This document shows positions 38,701 through 52,500 of a stretch of 64,000 nt of DNA, piece by piece. The stretch lies in the NCBI GenBank assembly GCA_017562135.1, contig QEYB01001664.1, positions 248,001-312,000 on the forward strand, given 5' to 3'. The translations under genes and the position numbers were made by a program. Each line of letters starts with the position of its first letter. Position 1 is the first letter of the stretch. Source of the DNA: Dipylidium caninum (lineage: Eukaryota; Platyhelminthes; Cestoda; Cyclophyllidea; Dipylidiidae). The notes under the pieces were generated by a model. That model did not search any database. It had not been told where the DNA came from and was given only the letters and a program-made list of their open reading frames with translations.

Positions 38701-41700
38701 AAGTGCGGTACTAGTGGAGATGGAAGATAATTAAAGGAAAATTTCCTATATCTGATGGCCCAGCATAGCAGAGAAATGCGTTAAACATGTAGAAAATTGC
38801 ATATACCAAGTTTAATGACAGAGCTACTCAAATCGACAAGTAACACGATGTTATGATTTCTAACTGCAACTATAAGCATAATCCAATCAACCATTCACCA
38901 GTCACTTGTCGAAATATTTTACTACCTTCTGATCAATGCTTTCTAATAGCACTCCTATTATTGCATTGTCCTACAACTAGTAATAAGTGGAATGTCGACA
39001 TCTTGAAACCAGTCGTCGATACATCAATGGGCTCCTAGTCAACAGGTTACGACAAGAGAAATGGAGGTAGTTTAAAGACTAGGTTAAGCAATAGCGTAGC
39101 CACTATGCCGAGCTCTTTACGCATCAGATACCGTGCGACAATCGCACAGCCACACATGCGCATTTCAGCCAATGGAGTGGCAGAAGATGTAGTGGACCAA
39201 TCGTAATGGTAATCACGACGACTGCTACTGCTAGTGTGAAAGCCAATGGGTGAGAGCGCATAGAAATGCGCGTATATACATACGCGCAATTATTTAGAGA
39301 TATAGATAAGCATTGGCAAAACGACCTACTAACTGGCCCACTAACTAGCGTGCGCACATTCACACTTCACGGACACCGCGAGTTTAAACTGACCTGAAAG
39401 AGGCTTTGTCGGATTGGGGGCGGCGCAGATACCACCACTAGGAGCAATGAGAATGGGTTGCTCCGAGCCGGTTGTGGAAACAGTGTTGTTAGAGGTGGTG
39501 GAAGAAAGAAGCAAAGTGGGTGTCCCACCACTTGATAACTGACCCGCAACAGCTGCCAGTGCAGCAAACACCGGCTGAGGCGCCGTGGAGCAAGCAGCTG
39601 GGGTGGTGATGGCATTGTTTGTGAGGCGCTGTGACACTGGGGAGATTTGGATAAAATGACCCGTTGTGGAGGGCATTCGAAGACCGAGAGTGTCCGTCGT
39701 AACTCTAGCAACTTTCGTTGAATTCACATCTAAATCGATACATGAGTTGGGATTACGACTATAGAATCTTCCTTCATACTTATGAAAAGTATTTCGATAT
39801 TGCTAACCTACTTATTGCCATATGGTTGGTTAATTTAAGGTCATCCTTAGAGCCACTAAGATTGGGTGCCATTGTGCGGCACCAAACAAACCGAAGAAAT
39901 CACGCGGTGCTAAAGACAATACACTGGGTGAGAATTTCAGAAAACCGTTCATTATTATTATAAACGTGGTCAGCGACTAAATCTTCCCTTCAGCTGGCTT
40001 CGCTACATTTGAACAATTAATTTGGATCGGTTCTATGTGCACGACAACTGGTGTGTACTTTGGCCACAGCTGATATTGTTGCACTTTTAGGGGCGAAAAA
40101 ATGTATAACCACAACACGAATAAAGAAGGGGCGAAGCTCAACTCCAATGCATAACTTAAAGGCATATTCCAATTTACTCTTTTAACATTGGGACCCTTTG
40201 ACCTACTGACATACACTCACACATTCACAGCCGCACTCAAACAAAGTAGACGAGTTTTCCACGGCAGTAAATAAACGTGACTTGCCAACAGGAAGTGTCC
40301 TATGTAAGGCTGCTCCCATTGGTCAAATGTCCCAGAAAACAACCAATCAATCGCGTGTGGCAACGTCCAGTCAATTGGCCGTGTCGAAAACGCAAGAAGT
40401 CATAAAATGCATGTTCCAAAATATTCTTAATGTTATACTTATGTGATAGTTTGCCTCAACAAAATATGCTCTTAACTATTTCGTTTTCAGATCAAGAGAT
40501 AACTAAGAGATTAGGGAGGTTATCTGATTCGCAGAAATTAAGATGTCTCACAAGCAACGTTTTGGACGCCGCAGTGACTACCTGGCTTAGCAGTTCGATC
40601 ACTGCATGCAATTTAAGTTATAGTTAAAACCTGTAGGATGTGGGTGGCCAGCATTCTGCTAATGAATGCCACGTTTTTAAGTTTCTTTTCAACGGAATGT
40701 ATTCGGCAGCGGCACAAGACTTTAAATTTTAGACAATATACATTCACTTAAATAACTATATTGCAGACAAGCCAACACAGATTGAAAAAAAATGACAGTA
40801 AAAAAAAGCTAGGCCCGGTCGATAGCAATTTGGGTGAAAAAAGACGATTTTGACACCAATTGGCTTCCGACAAACCAATCAGAAGAAGTGTCGATGTCAC
40901 CAAAATGGCAAGGCTCAGGCATTAACCAATGATACGTGGGTTGAGCAACACGCGTATACGCGCGCACCAACGAGTGCGCAGTTTGACAGTGCATGCCTGC
41001 TACACGCTCTCTCTATTGGTTGTGAGGCATACAGGCAGATGAGGTTGCAGACGACAAACACCATCGCTCATGGCTAGAAAAATTAATCAAGCCGATAAAA
41101 CCATTAGAGACGTATTAGCTCCTCGGCTAATTGGAATTGTGTTCTAGAAGAGGGAAAAGTTCACAATGATTGTAGACTTAAAAGACTGTTAAGTGAAATC
41201 AAGGATTAGGAGGTAATATCGAAAACATTCGCTGATTTACTACCAAATACCGGTGGATATACAATTTACAAGGTACTGAATGCAGATTTACGAATGGTAA
41301 CTCAGCAACATGAATGCAGATTTACGGATGGTAACTCAGCAACACAGGAAATTACAGACAAGTACTGAGCTCAACCTCAGGAAACAAAAGTTGAAACGAC
41401 CGCTCGGCAAGGTTAATACAGAAGTATTACAATGATGTAGAACGCGAATTAAGCATTTTACATACAAGGAAAGTAAAGTGGTTTTAACGTAAAATAAGGA
41501 TGTGAAATGACAGTTGACTAAAAAATTCATAAGTGAGCACCAAAGAGCGTGTTGGGCACCGGTAAAAAAAATTGCGATAGCAGGAAATGGGTGCAATGCG
41601 GGGTCTACAATAGTGAATCAATGGGGCTTTAGAAAAAAAGCGGAGATTAGCTGAAGGAAATAATTTGATTATAGACATTGTTGGAATTTAAAAATGTAAA

Positions 41701-44203
41701 TTCCTGATATGAGACCGATTTCTAGGAGGCAACATTTTCTAAATTAAGCAATAACACGTTTTTAAGAAGAATAACACAAAGAATCTATGAATGGGAGATT
41801 ACGAGTTCATAACCCCGTGAATAGGCTCAAATGAGGGGCTCACATGGATGCAATGCGCGATATCACAATGGCATGACATATCAACTTAATGAAATTGAGA
41901 CTTCGCCAAAATGTAGACCGTATCGAGCTTTAGAGATGAGGCAACAGCTTCGTGAAGGTCCTCTCTCTCATAACGGTGGGAAATTAAGTCAAACCTAGGC
42001 AGAATTTGGGGTAGAAGGTTGCCAAATGCCTTTTTTGAACATTAAATACATTTTTGTACATCAGTATTGGTCAGCAAAAAAGAAAGGTATTTTGATGAAG
42101 AACAGGTACAGCTACACAAAAACTAAAAGTCCAAATTGACGTAGCGGGACAAAGGGGAAGATACGAGGTCCTGCTAACCGTAGCACAATGATTAAGTGAA
42201 GTTTAAGCCAATCGTGGCGTTTGGAGCGCAGTAGAGTGGGGCCGTGGTAAGGTCAAGACATGTAACCGAGGCGTAAGCATGAGTCAATCTACTAAGTGTT
42301 GACACCATACCATGAGGATAGAAAAACACAGTCGACACAAATGTACATTTGGTCACATTGAAGTGAAAAGACAAATATACGACAAGTTAAAGGGATGAGA
42401 ATTAGAAGTAGTACACACTTCCTGTTCTATTAAATTTAACCAACCGCTAAACGAATACAGAGAGCAAGATGACAGTCACAGAGGTGAGAATGTAGCATAA
42501 GTCGACTAACGAGTGGTGGGGTTTTTTTAATAATAAATAACATTTGAAGACAGCCCTCATGTAGAGTGAGAGTGTAGGAAGTAATCATCAATCCTACATT
42601 CGACGTCTCTATACCCGATTACCCCGCATGGTGGTATTATTACCGCCTTTGTTTAAACCTATCTTAATTCAATGAAAAAAAGTATGCACCTTCAACCCGA
42701 TATCAAAAAGCTCAATGTAGTTGAGACCAAGAAGGCCGGTTGCCGCAGCCACACACGCACCAAGGGATCAGGTGAACTAGTGAAATAAACGCGTTAGTCT
42801 GATTGGGTAATTCGTGGCGAATGCTAACGGCAATTGGCCAAAGTGAAGTCTAGGGGTGTGATTGGTGACTGTGTGATTGTGAAACCATTATGTGATGGAG
42901 CGATAGATGGCGGGAGATGGGAACGGGGTATCTTATCTATTCCTTCTGCGTCAAATTCGATCTATAGATAATTCAATATGAATGTCAAAGTGCAGGCGCG
43001 TAAGAACACAAGGTGGCGATTAAACAAATGTTCATTGGTATGTATCGTAGACAAGATAGACGAAAAAATGGGATTTCTTAAAATTCCATGTAAAAAGTAA
43101 CGATAAAATAGAAATATTAGCATAGCCAGAAAATAATATTAATTCGTTAGCAAAGAAACGACATTAATGGATTGAATTAACTGAAAACGGAAGAGTATGG
43201 AGTAAAGGATTCAGTCAGATGAATGGATTAGGCACTCGCGAGGTGGATGAGGGACTTATAGGAAAATACAGCGAATATGGATGCAAATGGAAAAATCACC
43301 ATTATTCAAGGTCGAAGTCTGATAAAAGCAAGGGTTAGGAGCAAAAAGCAATGCAGCAGATCTCGTAAGACGGTGCAACAAAGGGAACAAGATTTACCAA
43401 TACGCGTTTCAGGTGCGGTAGAATTAGGTACCAGAGGAAGAATAGGATGGTATTGACTGTCTGAATTGGGTTGTTGAATCATGCAACCGGCCTCCTTCTT
43501 CAAGAGATTGTTCTCCTCTTTCTTTTGCGTGGACTTATCACCAGTTACAACGTCCAAAACGATGGTGCAGAAATAAATAAACTCGGTCTAATTGAGAAAT
43601 TAAACCAAAGACAAAGAGCGCTACCTGCTTCAGAGTTTGTCCATGATAACGTGCCGCATGCTCAGTTAGTAGGGTCAAATCCGAACTAGTGGTGTGGGAA
43701 CTGAAACGTGTTTTGAGGCAAATGGGACAGGTGTAAATTTTCACGGAAGAAAATGTATCGTTTTCGTGATATATTCGTAAGTGGGATACAAGGTCGATTG
43801 GATTGGAAAACTTTTTGCGACAATTTGCTACAGGACAAATGACAATACACTTCCCAGGACAAAGGTGGTCGTCAACGGAAATTAGGGAGGAAAAACCCAT
43901 CGGAATGTCAAGGTCATCGTCTTCGTCCATCGCTGGCATAGGCTCTAGTTGAGGTGGTTCCTGGTGTGTTGGACTCGAACTAGCATCCCTTGGAGAACTT
44001 TTTGTACCATTGGTAGAACTTGCCCTGGAGAGTTTGTGACGTTTTGCGGATGTTGTTGACTTCAATTCTTTTGTGCGAGGTCTACCGCGACTTCGCTTGA
44101 CGCCAGCCTTGACTTTCTCAGCTGTACGGGCCATGATTCGAGTTGACGTGTTTTGAGCCTTTGGAACGGATGTGGAATGCTTACCCGTAGTTAATGTCTT
44201 TCG
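35779..44203 (-). CDS. AT-hook and C2H2 zinc-finger protein with long Ser/Thr/Pro/Gln-rich tail, family unknown
   Basis: I do not recognise the family. Exons, in transcription order, are 44203-43625, 43587-43404, 39729-39394, 38497-38246, 37648-36809 and 36137-35779. From exon 2 on every junction is phase 1, and the frame runs 850 codons to the stop. An acceptor (TTTCAG) precedes 44203, so an upstream exon is likely; the first ATG inside this exon is at 44134. Exon 1 encodes an AT-hook (KRSRGRPRTKE), an acidic patch (MDEDDDLDIP) and a C2H2 finger CPVANC-x12-H-x4-H. A second Cys-pair/His-pair unit (CPIC...HAARYH) has an overlong loop. The remaining exons are low-complexity (poly-Thr, poly-Gln, Ser/Pro runs), like transcriptional activation regions. 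Nuclear DNA-binding regulation is inferred. Exon 2 and the last exon have alternative acceptors. Confidence 0.7.
36472..36521. repeat. Tandem duplication, 2 x 25 bp
   Basis: Two identical adjacent 25-bp copies each begin ttccagatatgg and end ccccgaaaaa. They lie in an intron of the zinc-finger gene. Confidence 0.92.
39240..39365. repeat. Alternating purine-pyrimidine block
   Basis: It contains atgcgcgtatatacatacgc and gcgtgcgcacattcacac, close to the end of an exon of the zinc-finger gene. It resembles the blocks at 10.4 and 40.9 kb in composition only. Confidence 0.5.
40935..41000. repeat. Short alternating purine-pyrimidine block
   Basis: It contains acgcgtatacgcgcgcacc followed by gagtgcgcag and agtgcatgcc, in a long intron of the zinc-finger gene. 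Confidence 0.5.
41277..41344. repeat. Tandem duplication, 2 x 34 bp
   Basis: Adjacent copies start tgaatgcagatttacg and differ at one base (cgaatgg versus cggatgg). It is intronic. Confidence 0.92.
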
Positions 44204-46543
44204 CTGAAAGAGCGTTAAGTAAGACTAAGATAAATTACAAGAGAATACTGAGATTTTTTAAGGTTCTTCATCGGCTCATAAACCGTACGACGACGCGATT
44301 AAGGCCAAATGACCCAACAATTACTATTAGTGGAACAGAGCAAAATAATTGGTTAGATTGCAAGCCAATGGCACAAAGGCAACGACTTGCGAACGTGAGC
44401 CAATGGCATCGAAACATAGAAGAAAAAAGTGCCATAGTGGAAAAATAAAACAAAAGGCGTTCATGGAACAATTTAAATGAGTTTAGGAGATTTTAAGTTT
44501 CTCAAAATAAAGTTAAGTAAAATAAATTTAAAGTGGACTGGTAAAACTTTGTGAGCATTTTTAAAGATCGAGATAAATTAGTGAATTTACAGAAATGGGT
44601 CGTCAACGATGAGGAACCTATTATTCATGATCCTTTTTTGTATAACAACAACGTTTTATCTACCTGCAAGAGTTCGTCGCTGTTAATTAGGTTTCTTGCG
44701 ATATGGGGTTTAAAATTAGAGTTGTTGCCAACCTTTAAAATTACTTTGTGTTTCAGTATGTGCATATATCAGTTAATTTATATGGAAAAACAACCAAAAG
44801 CTCTTAGGGTTTCTACCACTTCTATAATAGATGCAACAGATCTCACCAAACATTCTTTCTGGTCGTCTGGCCCGTTAATTTCAACCGAGGAATGCCAATC
44901 AATCAAAATTACTTGAGTTAGTTTTTTCCCATGGCATCATATTTGGAGTTGTACTTGCTCTCCTACACCAGTAAACTCGACCTCTACTAATAGAAAAGCG
45001 CTGCCGTCAGCCCTCCCTACCCCCGCCTCCTACTTAATAGTGCCAGTTATAATGTTTGGCGCAATTTCCTTAACGTCATGTGTTTCTTTTGTAAACCACT
45101 GTCGTCTTAAAGTTCTGCTAGCCATCCCAAAATTTACATATTTAGCTTCACCGCTTGATGTGGAAGGAAATGTGTTTAAATAGGAGGTAAACAGTGTCAC
45201 TTTCTTTTCAACGGCATCCTCGTCTCTTTTATTGATTTTCACATGAACCCGAACGCATGCACAGAGCGCGGCTGGTATTAGACCTCGTCTCCCCGTAACG
45301 TTCATAACTTTATACTGAAATTTTTATAGGATTATCAAGTTTTGGCAATATATATCTTTTCCTTGTTAACGCGTTAACGAGATAGGAACCCGTTTTAATA
45401 GTGCTTTGCGTACCACCATATCATCCACGTAGCTCGGCGTGTTAGTGGGATGAGGGAGTACCCGTTTTTGGGTTACGAGGCTGGAAAAAACTCGGAGGCT
45501 GAAAACGCGTTAAAATCGCCGTGTGCTCTCCTAACAACTTTGGGTAAAGCAGAAGCAGTGTGCTGCAACGTGTCAGACGAAAAGACTTAGGATAAGCAAC
45601 CATTACCGGTAAATATATCGGCCGATGACTATGGAGTAGATAAAAAAGGCTTTAAATACAAATAGACAAAGAAGTCAAGTTTACCAAGTACCATGAATTA
45701 ATGTGCATTTCATATCCTCCACTTGGTAATGAAACCTGTTAATCTAAGTCCCACTTCAGTGACTTTCACCCTTTGCTAATCTCTAAGCTAATTGTGGAAG
45801 TCGTGAGCATAGAAGACGCGAGGCGAAACGTTAATAAAGGAACATAAAAAGACATTTTTGATGCCAATGAAAACATCGGATGCATAACACGCACTCACAC
45901 CTACTTCTTGCTACGACTATTCAAGTCCTTTCTGTTGCTTTACTTTCACACACACTCCCTATACCAAAATACTACATTTTAAAGCGTTGGAACAAAAATA
46001 ATAAAAGAAGTACGAAGTCTATTCGCACTACTTGTCAGAGGCGCAATAGTACGTTGAATGGTGACCAGCACCCTTCCCGAGGGAGTAATATTCGGGCATA
46101 CTAGCCCGTGACGATTGAGCTTTTCAAACAGCATTCTTAATGTCATAAAATTTCATTTCGAAAATTTGCAAGAATGGCAACGTGGAACGCTTAGGAATGC
46201 TAAATGCGAAATCGGCAAAAAATAGCTTGTGCATCAAAAGAGCAAACACTGCTCAAGTTTGTTGACTTCACCAAACTAGTGAGTAGAGACTTCACACACA
46301 CCTACATTTCGTTGTGGATAGGGGCGAGGAGAATGCAACACTCAATTCACGGACGTCAAGATCTCTATTTCTTCATTGAAGGTAATGAAGGAATGAGAGA
46401 TAAAGTTAGGTCTAGTCGAAGTGTCGATTTTTGTCAAAATGTCATTCACCCAAATGAAATGACTAGACTGATAACAGTCGAGAAGGGTTAAGCAAAAGGG
46501 AAGTAAGGGAAAAAAGAGAGAGAGCGAGAAAGTGCGGAAAGAG
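44204..46543. other. Region upstream of the zinc-finger gene and downstream of LPCAT3-like
   Basis: It should hold the 5' exon and promoter of the zinc-finger gene and the 3'UTR of the LPCAT3-like gene. A 121-codon plus-strand frame at 44551-44916 (GTG-initiated, part of it after a possible acceptor) looks fairly protein-like in its first third but matches nothing I know. No RNA gene was seen. Confidence 0.4.
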
Positions 46544-49500
46544 CTAGGAGCCCAATTTTGCGACTCCCGTCTGGGGCTTCGATGGAAAGATCTTCTTTGC
46601 CGGAAGAGCCGCCAATGGCCAGAGGAGGTAGATAAAGCCAATCCAGTAGACTGAATTGTAAACCTGAAAGAAAATGAGGCTGAATGTTTTGGACTACCGG
46701 TAGTGAATGGCATCATAAAAATGGGACACTAGCCCATGAGCAGAATAAAAAATATATGAATCTTGAGCAAATCACTCTGTTATTACGCACTGCTGCGGGC
46801 ATTATATAACTAATGTCAGAACTAGAAAAAAAAGTCCGCTCTCCATACCGCCTTGCCTGCTTCAACACTTCGCGATAGGCGAGATTTGAAACAAGGAAGA
46901 AAGTACATAAGGAAGGATGGCAAACTGAGGTGAATTGTTAACAAATGCAAAGTGAGTGAGGGAAGAAGTGACGCGGCTCACCGGACAATAACGAACTCAC
47001 GTGACAATCAACAATTGGTCGCATTATTTGGATAGAAAACAATCTGCTGATAGGCTATATTTGTCAAGTAAATAAAACGTGCCGTTTGTTAAAAATACAA
47101 AAATTCCTGTTGTCCTAGTGAACTCACTGAAGAATGGATTTTTAGTAGCGTAAGTCTAAGGCAAGCCAGGCGCTAAGATATGTGAGGCAGCGAAGTCGAA
47201 CTTCAAATGCCGATGTCATTACGCAGAGTAAGCTCCACCACAGGATTAGCGATAGAGATTAGGTGTAAATGAATAGATGAAAGATAATTGTGGAAGTCAA
47301 ACTAACTGGAATCCACAAGGAGGCACGAAGCAAGGAGAATGCCACAAGTGGACTGGAGAGGACGAAGAAGATGTGGAGTTTTCCAATGATGGTAGTGATA
47401 ACTTTGCCTGGTAGGGTCTCATATAGGAAATCCGCGTAAATGGAGCGATGAACGATGGTTAAGAACTAAAAAAAATAGCTACATTAATGGGCACCCATTC
47501 GATCTGCAGTGGAAGGAAAGGTCAACCTAGGTTAATCCTGATAACAACAAAGTGTGAGTTGACTTTTACATTAGTAACAATACGAAGCTAGGTAGTTTAC
47601 GGGAACAGCATGAAGCTACCTTGCATGTTTTACTTCTGAGCGATACACGTTGATGGTTGTCGCTCCTGATAATTGGCAGAAAAGTGCACAGATTTATTAT
47701 AAGTTCTCTCCAATTTAGGTTATAAACAGCACCAAACCCAGAAAAAACAACAAAATGACCGTACAAAGTGCACGATAGCACGCTGGACAAAATAAGTTGG
47801 TACTGGCTCACTTTACCAACCAAAGGAATTAGCCTGAAGGTAACCGGGTAAGGAATGAAGATATCGAGATGCCATTAGTAATAGCTGAGCGGAAAAACAG
47901 AATGTTCCATGTGATTGTGCTTAGAGTCTACTTTGGAGGTTTTCTAAGTGCTGTCAGGGCTATTCACCAACCAAGGCCATGTAGTACAGCAACGCATGTT
48001 TTAAGCAATAGCAAAAAACACACTCATCCTGCGGCCTATGATTTAACGCGATAAGTAGTCTCCCGAAAAAACATAGACAGCAAAAGTCTAGGAACGCAAC
48101 ACCTACATTGTCGTTAGCATTGTTCATTCACAAGTGAACAGACACAGTTGCAGAGAACCTACACTGAGCTATCCCAAACGAGTACAAATTGGGTGACGAA
48201 TGATAGGTAGGCTAGTGGTAACAATGTATTAGCAAGTGGAGTTGATTAACTACGAGTTGGTTAGAAAGCAAATGTGCATGGGAATGAGCTGCTGTTAGAT
48301 TCTACCGAACACCTCACACAAGTGTGACTTTTGAATAATTCCGGCATTACATCGCTCTGTCGACAGACAGGGGGTCTGAGATCGGCGGTTAGAAGAGTGC
48401 TTTCAGACACCTTACTAACGAGGGAACAAAGAAGAGAAGTGGGGTAGTGTGTACGTTCATCACTCATGCCCCACTTGAACTTTTCTTCCAATTAACAGCA
48501 CAAAAGAGGTCGAACATACCTGCTTCTCCGCGAAGATGGTAATGAACTCCAGGAAGAAATTGACGTAGTACCCGCTATAGAAACCGTGCCATATAGCCAA
48601 AAAAGTCAGTGTGAGAACTTGAGACAGAGTCTTGTTACCGAGGAAACGCAAGCGTTTATACAAATACCTGAAAAGGGGGCGAGAGACAAGATTGTAACGA
48701 AGTGTGCTTGCACAGATTTAAATGAACCAATTAGAGTGCAGGAGACCGCTTCTCATGTCAATGTGAAGTTTTTGAGGAGAGGAAAGGGTAGACGGAAAAG
48801 CTTGAGACTGATGAAGAGTGGATGCGGTTTACACTGGGTACGCATTGACCCTAAGTCTACTGGCATCCTGTCGAATTCCAACAGAAACAATACACAATCT
48901 CAGAAGAAGTGGAGAATGAAGGAGAATCAAGCGACTGCTAAAAAAGTAAAACATGCTTAAAATGGAATGTACTTAAAAGCATTTCACAATTCACGGATTG
49001 TTAGGATTCCTAAATCCAACTACCGGCGCCCGACTTAATAAAATGAAACATTCTCATGAGAGGATTTCTAATAAGTGCAAAATGAATCCACACTTGAAAC
49101 CAGCAAGGTTTACTCGGTCCAAACAAGGTCGGAAAATCAACTCGCAGATTTCTAGTTCGAAGGAAAGGGAAAACGCAAGCCATAGCTTACGGAAATCTGA
49201 GATGCCGCCTTTGCTCCTCCCGGTTTCTATCATGAAATCTTCCGTGTAAGCAAGATAAAACTGTACACACGTATCACGTGGCGAGTAAAATTTTGGTGAC
49301 TGAGTTGAGGTCATGCCACATAAAATGGGGCAAATTAAAGTGCAAAGGGAAACGACAAAAAATTGTATGAAGACAAAATCCAATTAAACAGTCAAAGCTA
49401 TACAAGGGTGCCTGGAGGGTATAAATCGCTTTTTAAGTCAAAATGACGGAAACCGGCAGTAAGGCTAATAAAACAAGAGCACCGAACGATAATAGTACAA

Positions 49501-52500
49501 AGCCGAAAAACTGGTGGATAAAGCTGAGATTTATCACACCCAACTGAGAACACGTCGCCAAGAAGCAGAAAGTGTGTATTGCGGTCGGATTTGAAGATAT
49601 TCAATAGATTTGCCGATCGAATCGAGCTTGTGTAAGTTGGTTTAGTAGCTTTAGATAAGGAAGAGTTGAACTAAGTCCGAAGAGAAAGGAATGGCGGTAG
49701 AGGGCTCTTTAAATACGTTAGGAAGGCGATATACTCCAGCGGTACTAGTATTGGAGTAAATAAGACATTAATTACTATGGCGACTACGAAGGTAAGCGCA
49801 AGTGAACAAGGCAGATATCTTCTGAGGAAAGAAAACACTTAGACGATACCAAATAGAGGTTGCGAGGAAGAGAGACAGATCGGAAGTTAGGGAGTTAAAC
49901 AAATATTAAAAAGGGGTGATAGAGTGACCTACTCAAGCATCCACTTGTTGGTGTTAATATTGAAGGATGAGACAAGTAGATCGGTATTAGTGGCTGACTC
50001 AAAGCGAACTATGGATACGTTTGCACAGCGGGTGTGTTGTGCCTCCTCTATGGTGGCACGTCCCTCGCGTACTGCGCCCTCGACAGCCTGGAGATCGTCG
50101 AGATCTTCAGCAAGACAGAAGCCGCCGGTTGCGTTGCTGCTCAGCACTGCCGCTTTCCGGAAACTCGTCCCCTCTACGGCTTTAGCCTTCAAGTTTGACG
50201 TGGGGTCCTCTCCAGTACTCACCTTACAGTTGTCAACATCATCAAAGTGACTCTTATTGGTTCCACGATAGACTACACGGAAACGTCCTGTACACCCAAG
50301 ACCAAGTAAAACACAGGCTCCCTCCTGGAAGACAGGAAAAAAAATATGAGAGCAAAATTTAAGCTTTTGAATGCTTTAAAGAATGCTTTTGTATGACGTA
50401 AATTCTGCATGGCTACCCAATCGAAGTTTGTGAATAAGTCCCCGGGTACTGTGAAGCGGTCAGCACAATTAGTAGGTGGGGTGAAAGGAAATCCAGTAAT
50501 TAATAATGAATGCCCCAGGTAAAATACCGATAAGAATTACGTCGAAAAGAAAGGGGACCGTTGCAAATACATCACAAAATATAAGGTAATAAATGAGGGA
50601 AACGGAAAAAGAGATAGATCATTTAACGAACTAATATACGGATAAATACGCATATCTGATGATAAATGGACAGATTGAGACGAGTACACCCTCGAACAGT
50701 CGGACTTCATTAAGATAGGGCAGAATAAAGAAAATCACTAGAGTCAAAAATATGCGTTTATATTGCGAAAATGGTGGAACAGCCTTTTAGATGACTGCCA
50801 GAAAATGAGAGCGGTTCCAGCATACAAGAAAACTCAGTTGAGACCAGAAAAGAAACTGCTAAAGCACAAGATATGTCCTGGTGGCTAAGTTACCTCACCT
50901 TTCGTTAAATAATGCATAGAGCCTTGAAAGAAACTGTGCCGAAAGAGGGTGGTAAGGAGTTGTAAATCTAGGTAGTGATGGATCAAACAGAAATGCATGC
51001 ATATAGAGTATATATCAATCAAGTCGCTAAATCACTCAAGAGCTGTTGATTAACAGTCTTGGAGTAAAAAAACGAAGGTAAAAGGGAAAAAGTTAGTCAT
51101 GGACGCATGAGAGAGAAAGATAGACGGTAACCAGATAAGCTAGCGTCAGTGATGTTGATCTAGTTTTCATAAAATCTCAATCTGAGATTTAAATGAGTAG
51201 TCGGAGAATTGAGTAGTAGAGGGAAAGAAAATGCGAACTTACGCCAATAAGCCAAATAGCCAAGTAGCGCATAATCAAAGATCTTGAGTAGATGCACATG
51301 TAGCAGATGCGGTAGAAGAAAGAACGCTCCTAATAGACAGTGAAAGATAAATGAGTAGCATTATATGTATGTTAAAATAGATCGACTTCAAATCTTGACA
51401 TTATGATTCTCGTCCGTGAAAAAGAGCAAATAATGATTCTCTACAGCAACTTTTTTGGCCAAGATATGAAATTTATTAAAAATGATATCGTCTGTTTGGT
51501 AGACCTACGTCTACCAAAATGAGGTAAGAGCTGAGAATAGAAGATGGACTCACCGTAAGAAATTCCTGAGTTAGCATATAATCCATGGGACAATAAGCAA
51601 GGGAAATGACGTATATAATTAGACACACGACTCCAGATAGAAGACGGCTCAAAGTTCGATGCAATCTTAATGAGAGGGTTTAAAAAAAAATTAGAACGAG
51701 ATATAATAGCAATACAAATAAATGATTTAGTTTACTTGGGATTGAGGAAATACTTCTGCATTAGGGAGCGATTCCTCAAAACAATCTGTGGTCGAAGAGT
51801 TTGGTTGATAAAGCAATAGTAATGTCGCCATGTAAACTAAAAGAGTGAATAAAAGCAGCCAGTATTTATCCGCGATAAATTGGAGTACAAATTCACTAAC
51901 GTAAATGATATCACCTAGAATACTAGAGTAAGAAAGTGACAGAAGGGAACAAAACACAAAAGGAATTGACTTTTCTATCAATTCGCATAACTACACATTT
52001 TGTCGTAACTGGAAGAAATACCTGACTTTATTCTTCATCGAACTAGTAAAAAATAAAAACAAACAGTTAGTGAAATGAATGAAAGCAGAAAAAGAGGTCG
52101 TACTTGGGGTCCAGCAAAACATGCGGTCGGCATGAAACAGAATGAGAAAATTTCTAACGCGCTCGGAAGCGCTTTAATAGCGGAATTTCTCTGATATTCA
52201 GAAAGGGATTCCACAGGAAGACTTCCGTCGCGATAATCCCAAGACAAACCAATTAACCGGAGACAGAGAATACAGTAAGACATTGTCCAATTGATGTCGT
52301 ACGTCCCGTAATTCATGTAATAGTAACCCATAAGGAGATAAGTCTGCAAATATTACGCGGTAGACCTTCAAATTACCATGTTAAAAATAAAAGTGAGGGC
52401 GACTGCGAGGTCCGTGGGACCACAAACACGGAGCAGGATAAGTGTTGAGGCAATTCCAATCAGAAGGTGTACGATGTAAATGCCTGGACTCATCAAAAAT

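Larger units (their letters stand above)
39395..43403 (-). other. Third exon and 3.7-kb intron region of the zinc-finger gene
   Basis: The intron 43403-39730 separates the zinc-finger exons from the low-complexity exons. It holds a 34-bp tandem duplication (41277-41344) and CG-rich alternating blocks. Phase agrees on both sides, so no exon is required inside it, but others could be spliced in. Confidence 0.55.

Noticed and set aside
49929..50222. Separate 97-residue minus-strand protein
   Set aside because: It is the in-frame continuation of the LPCAT3-like exon; its end carries FNINTNKW.
51727..51981. 84-codon hydrophobic minus-strand frame as an LPCAT3 exon
   Set aside because: Wrong frame for the family. 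A 50-nt exon at 51785-51736 in another frame fits both neighbouring phases.
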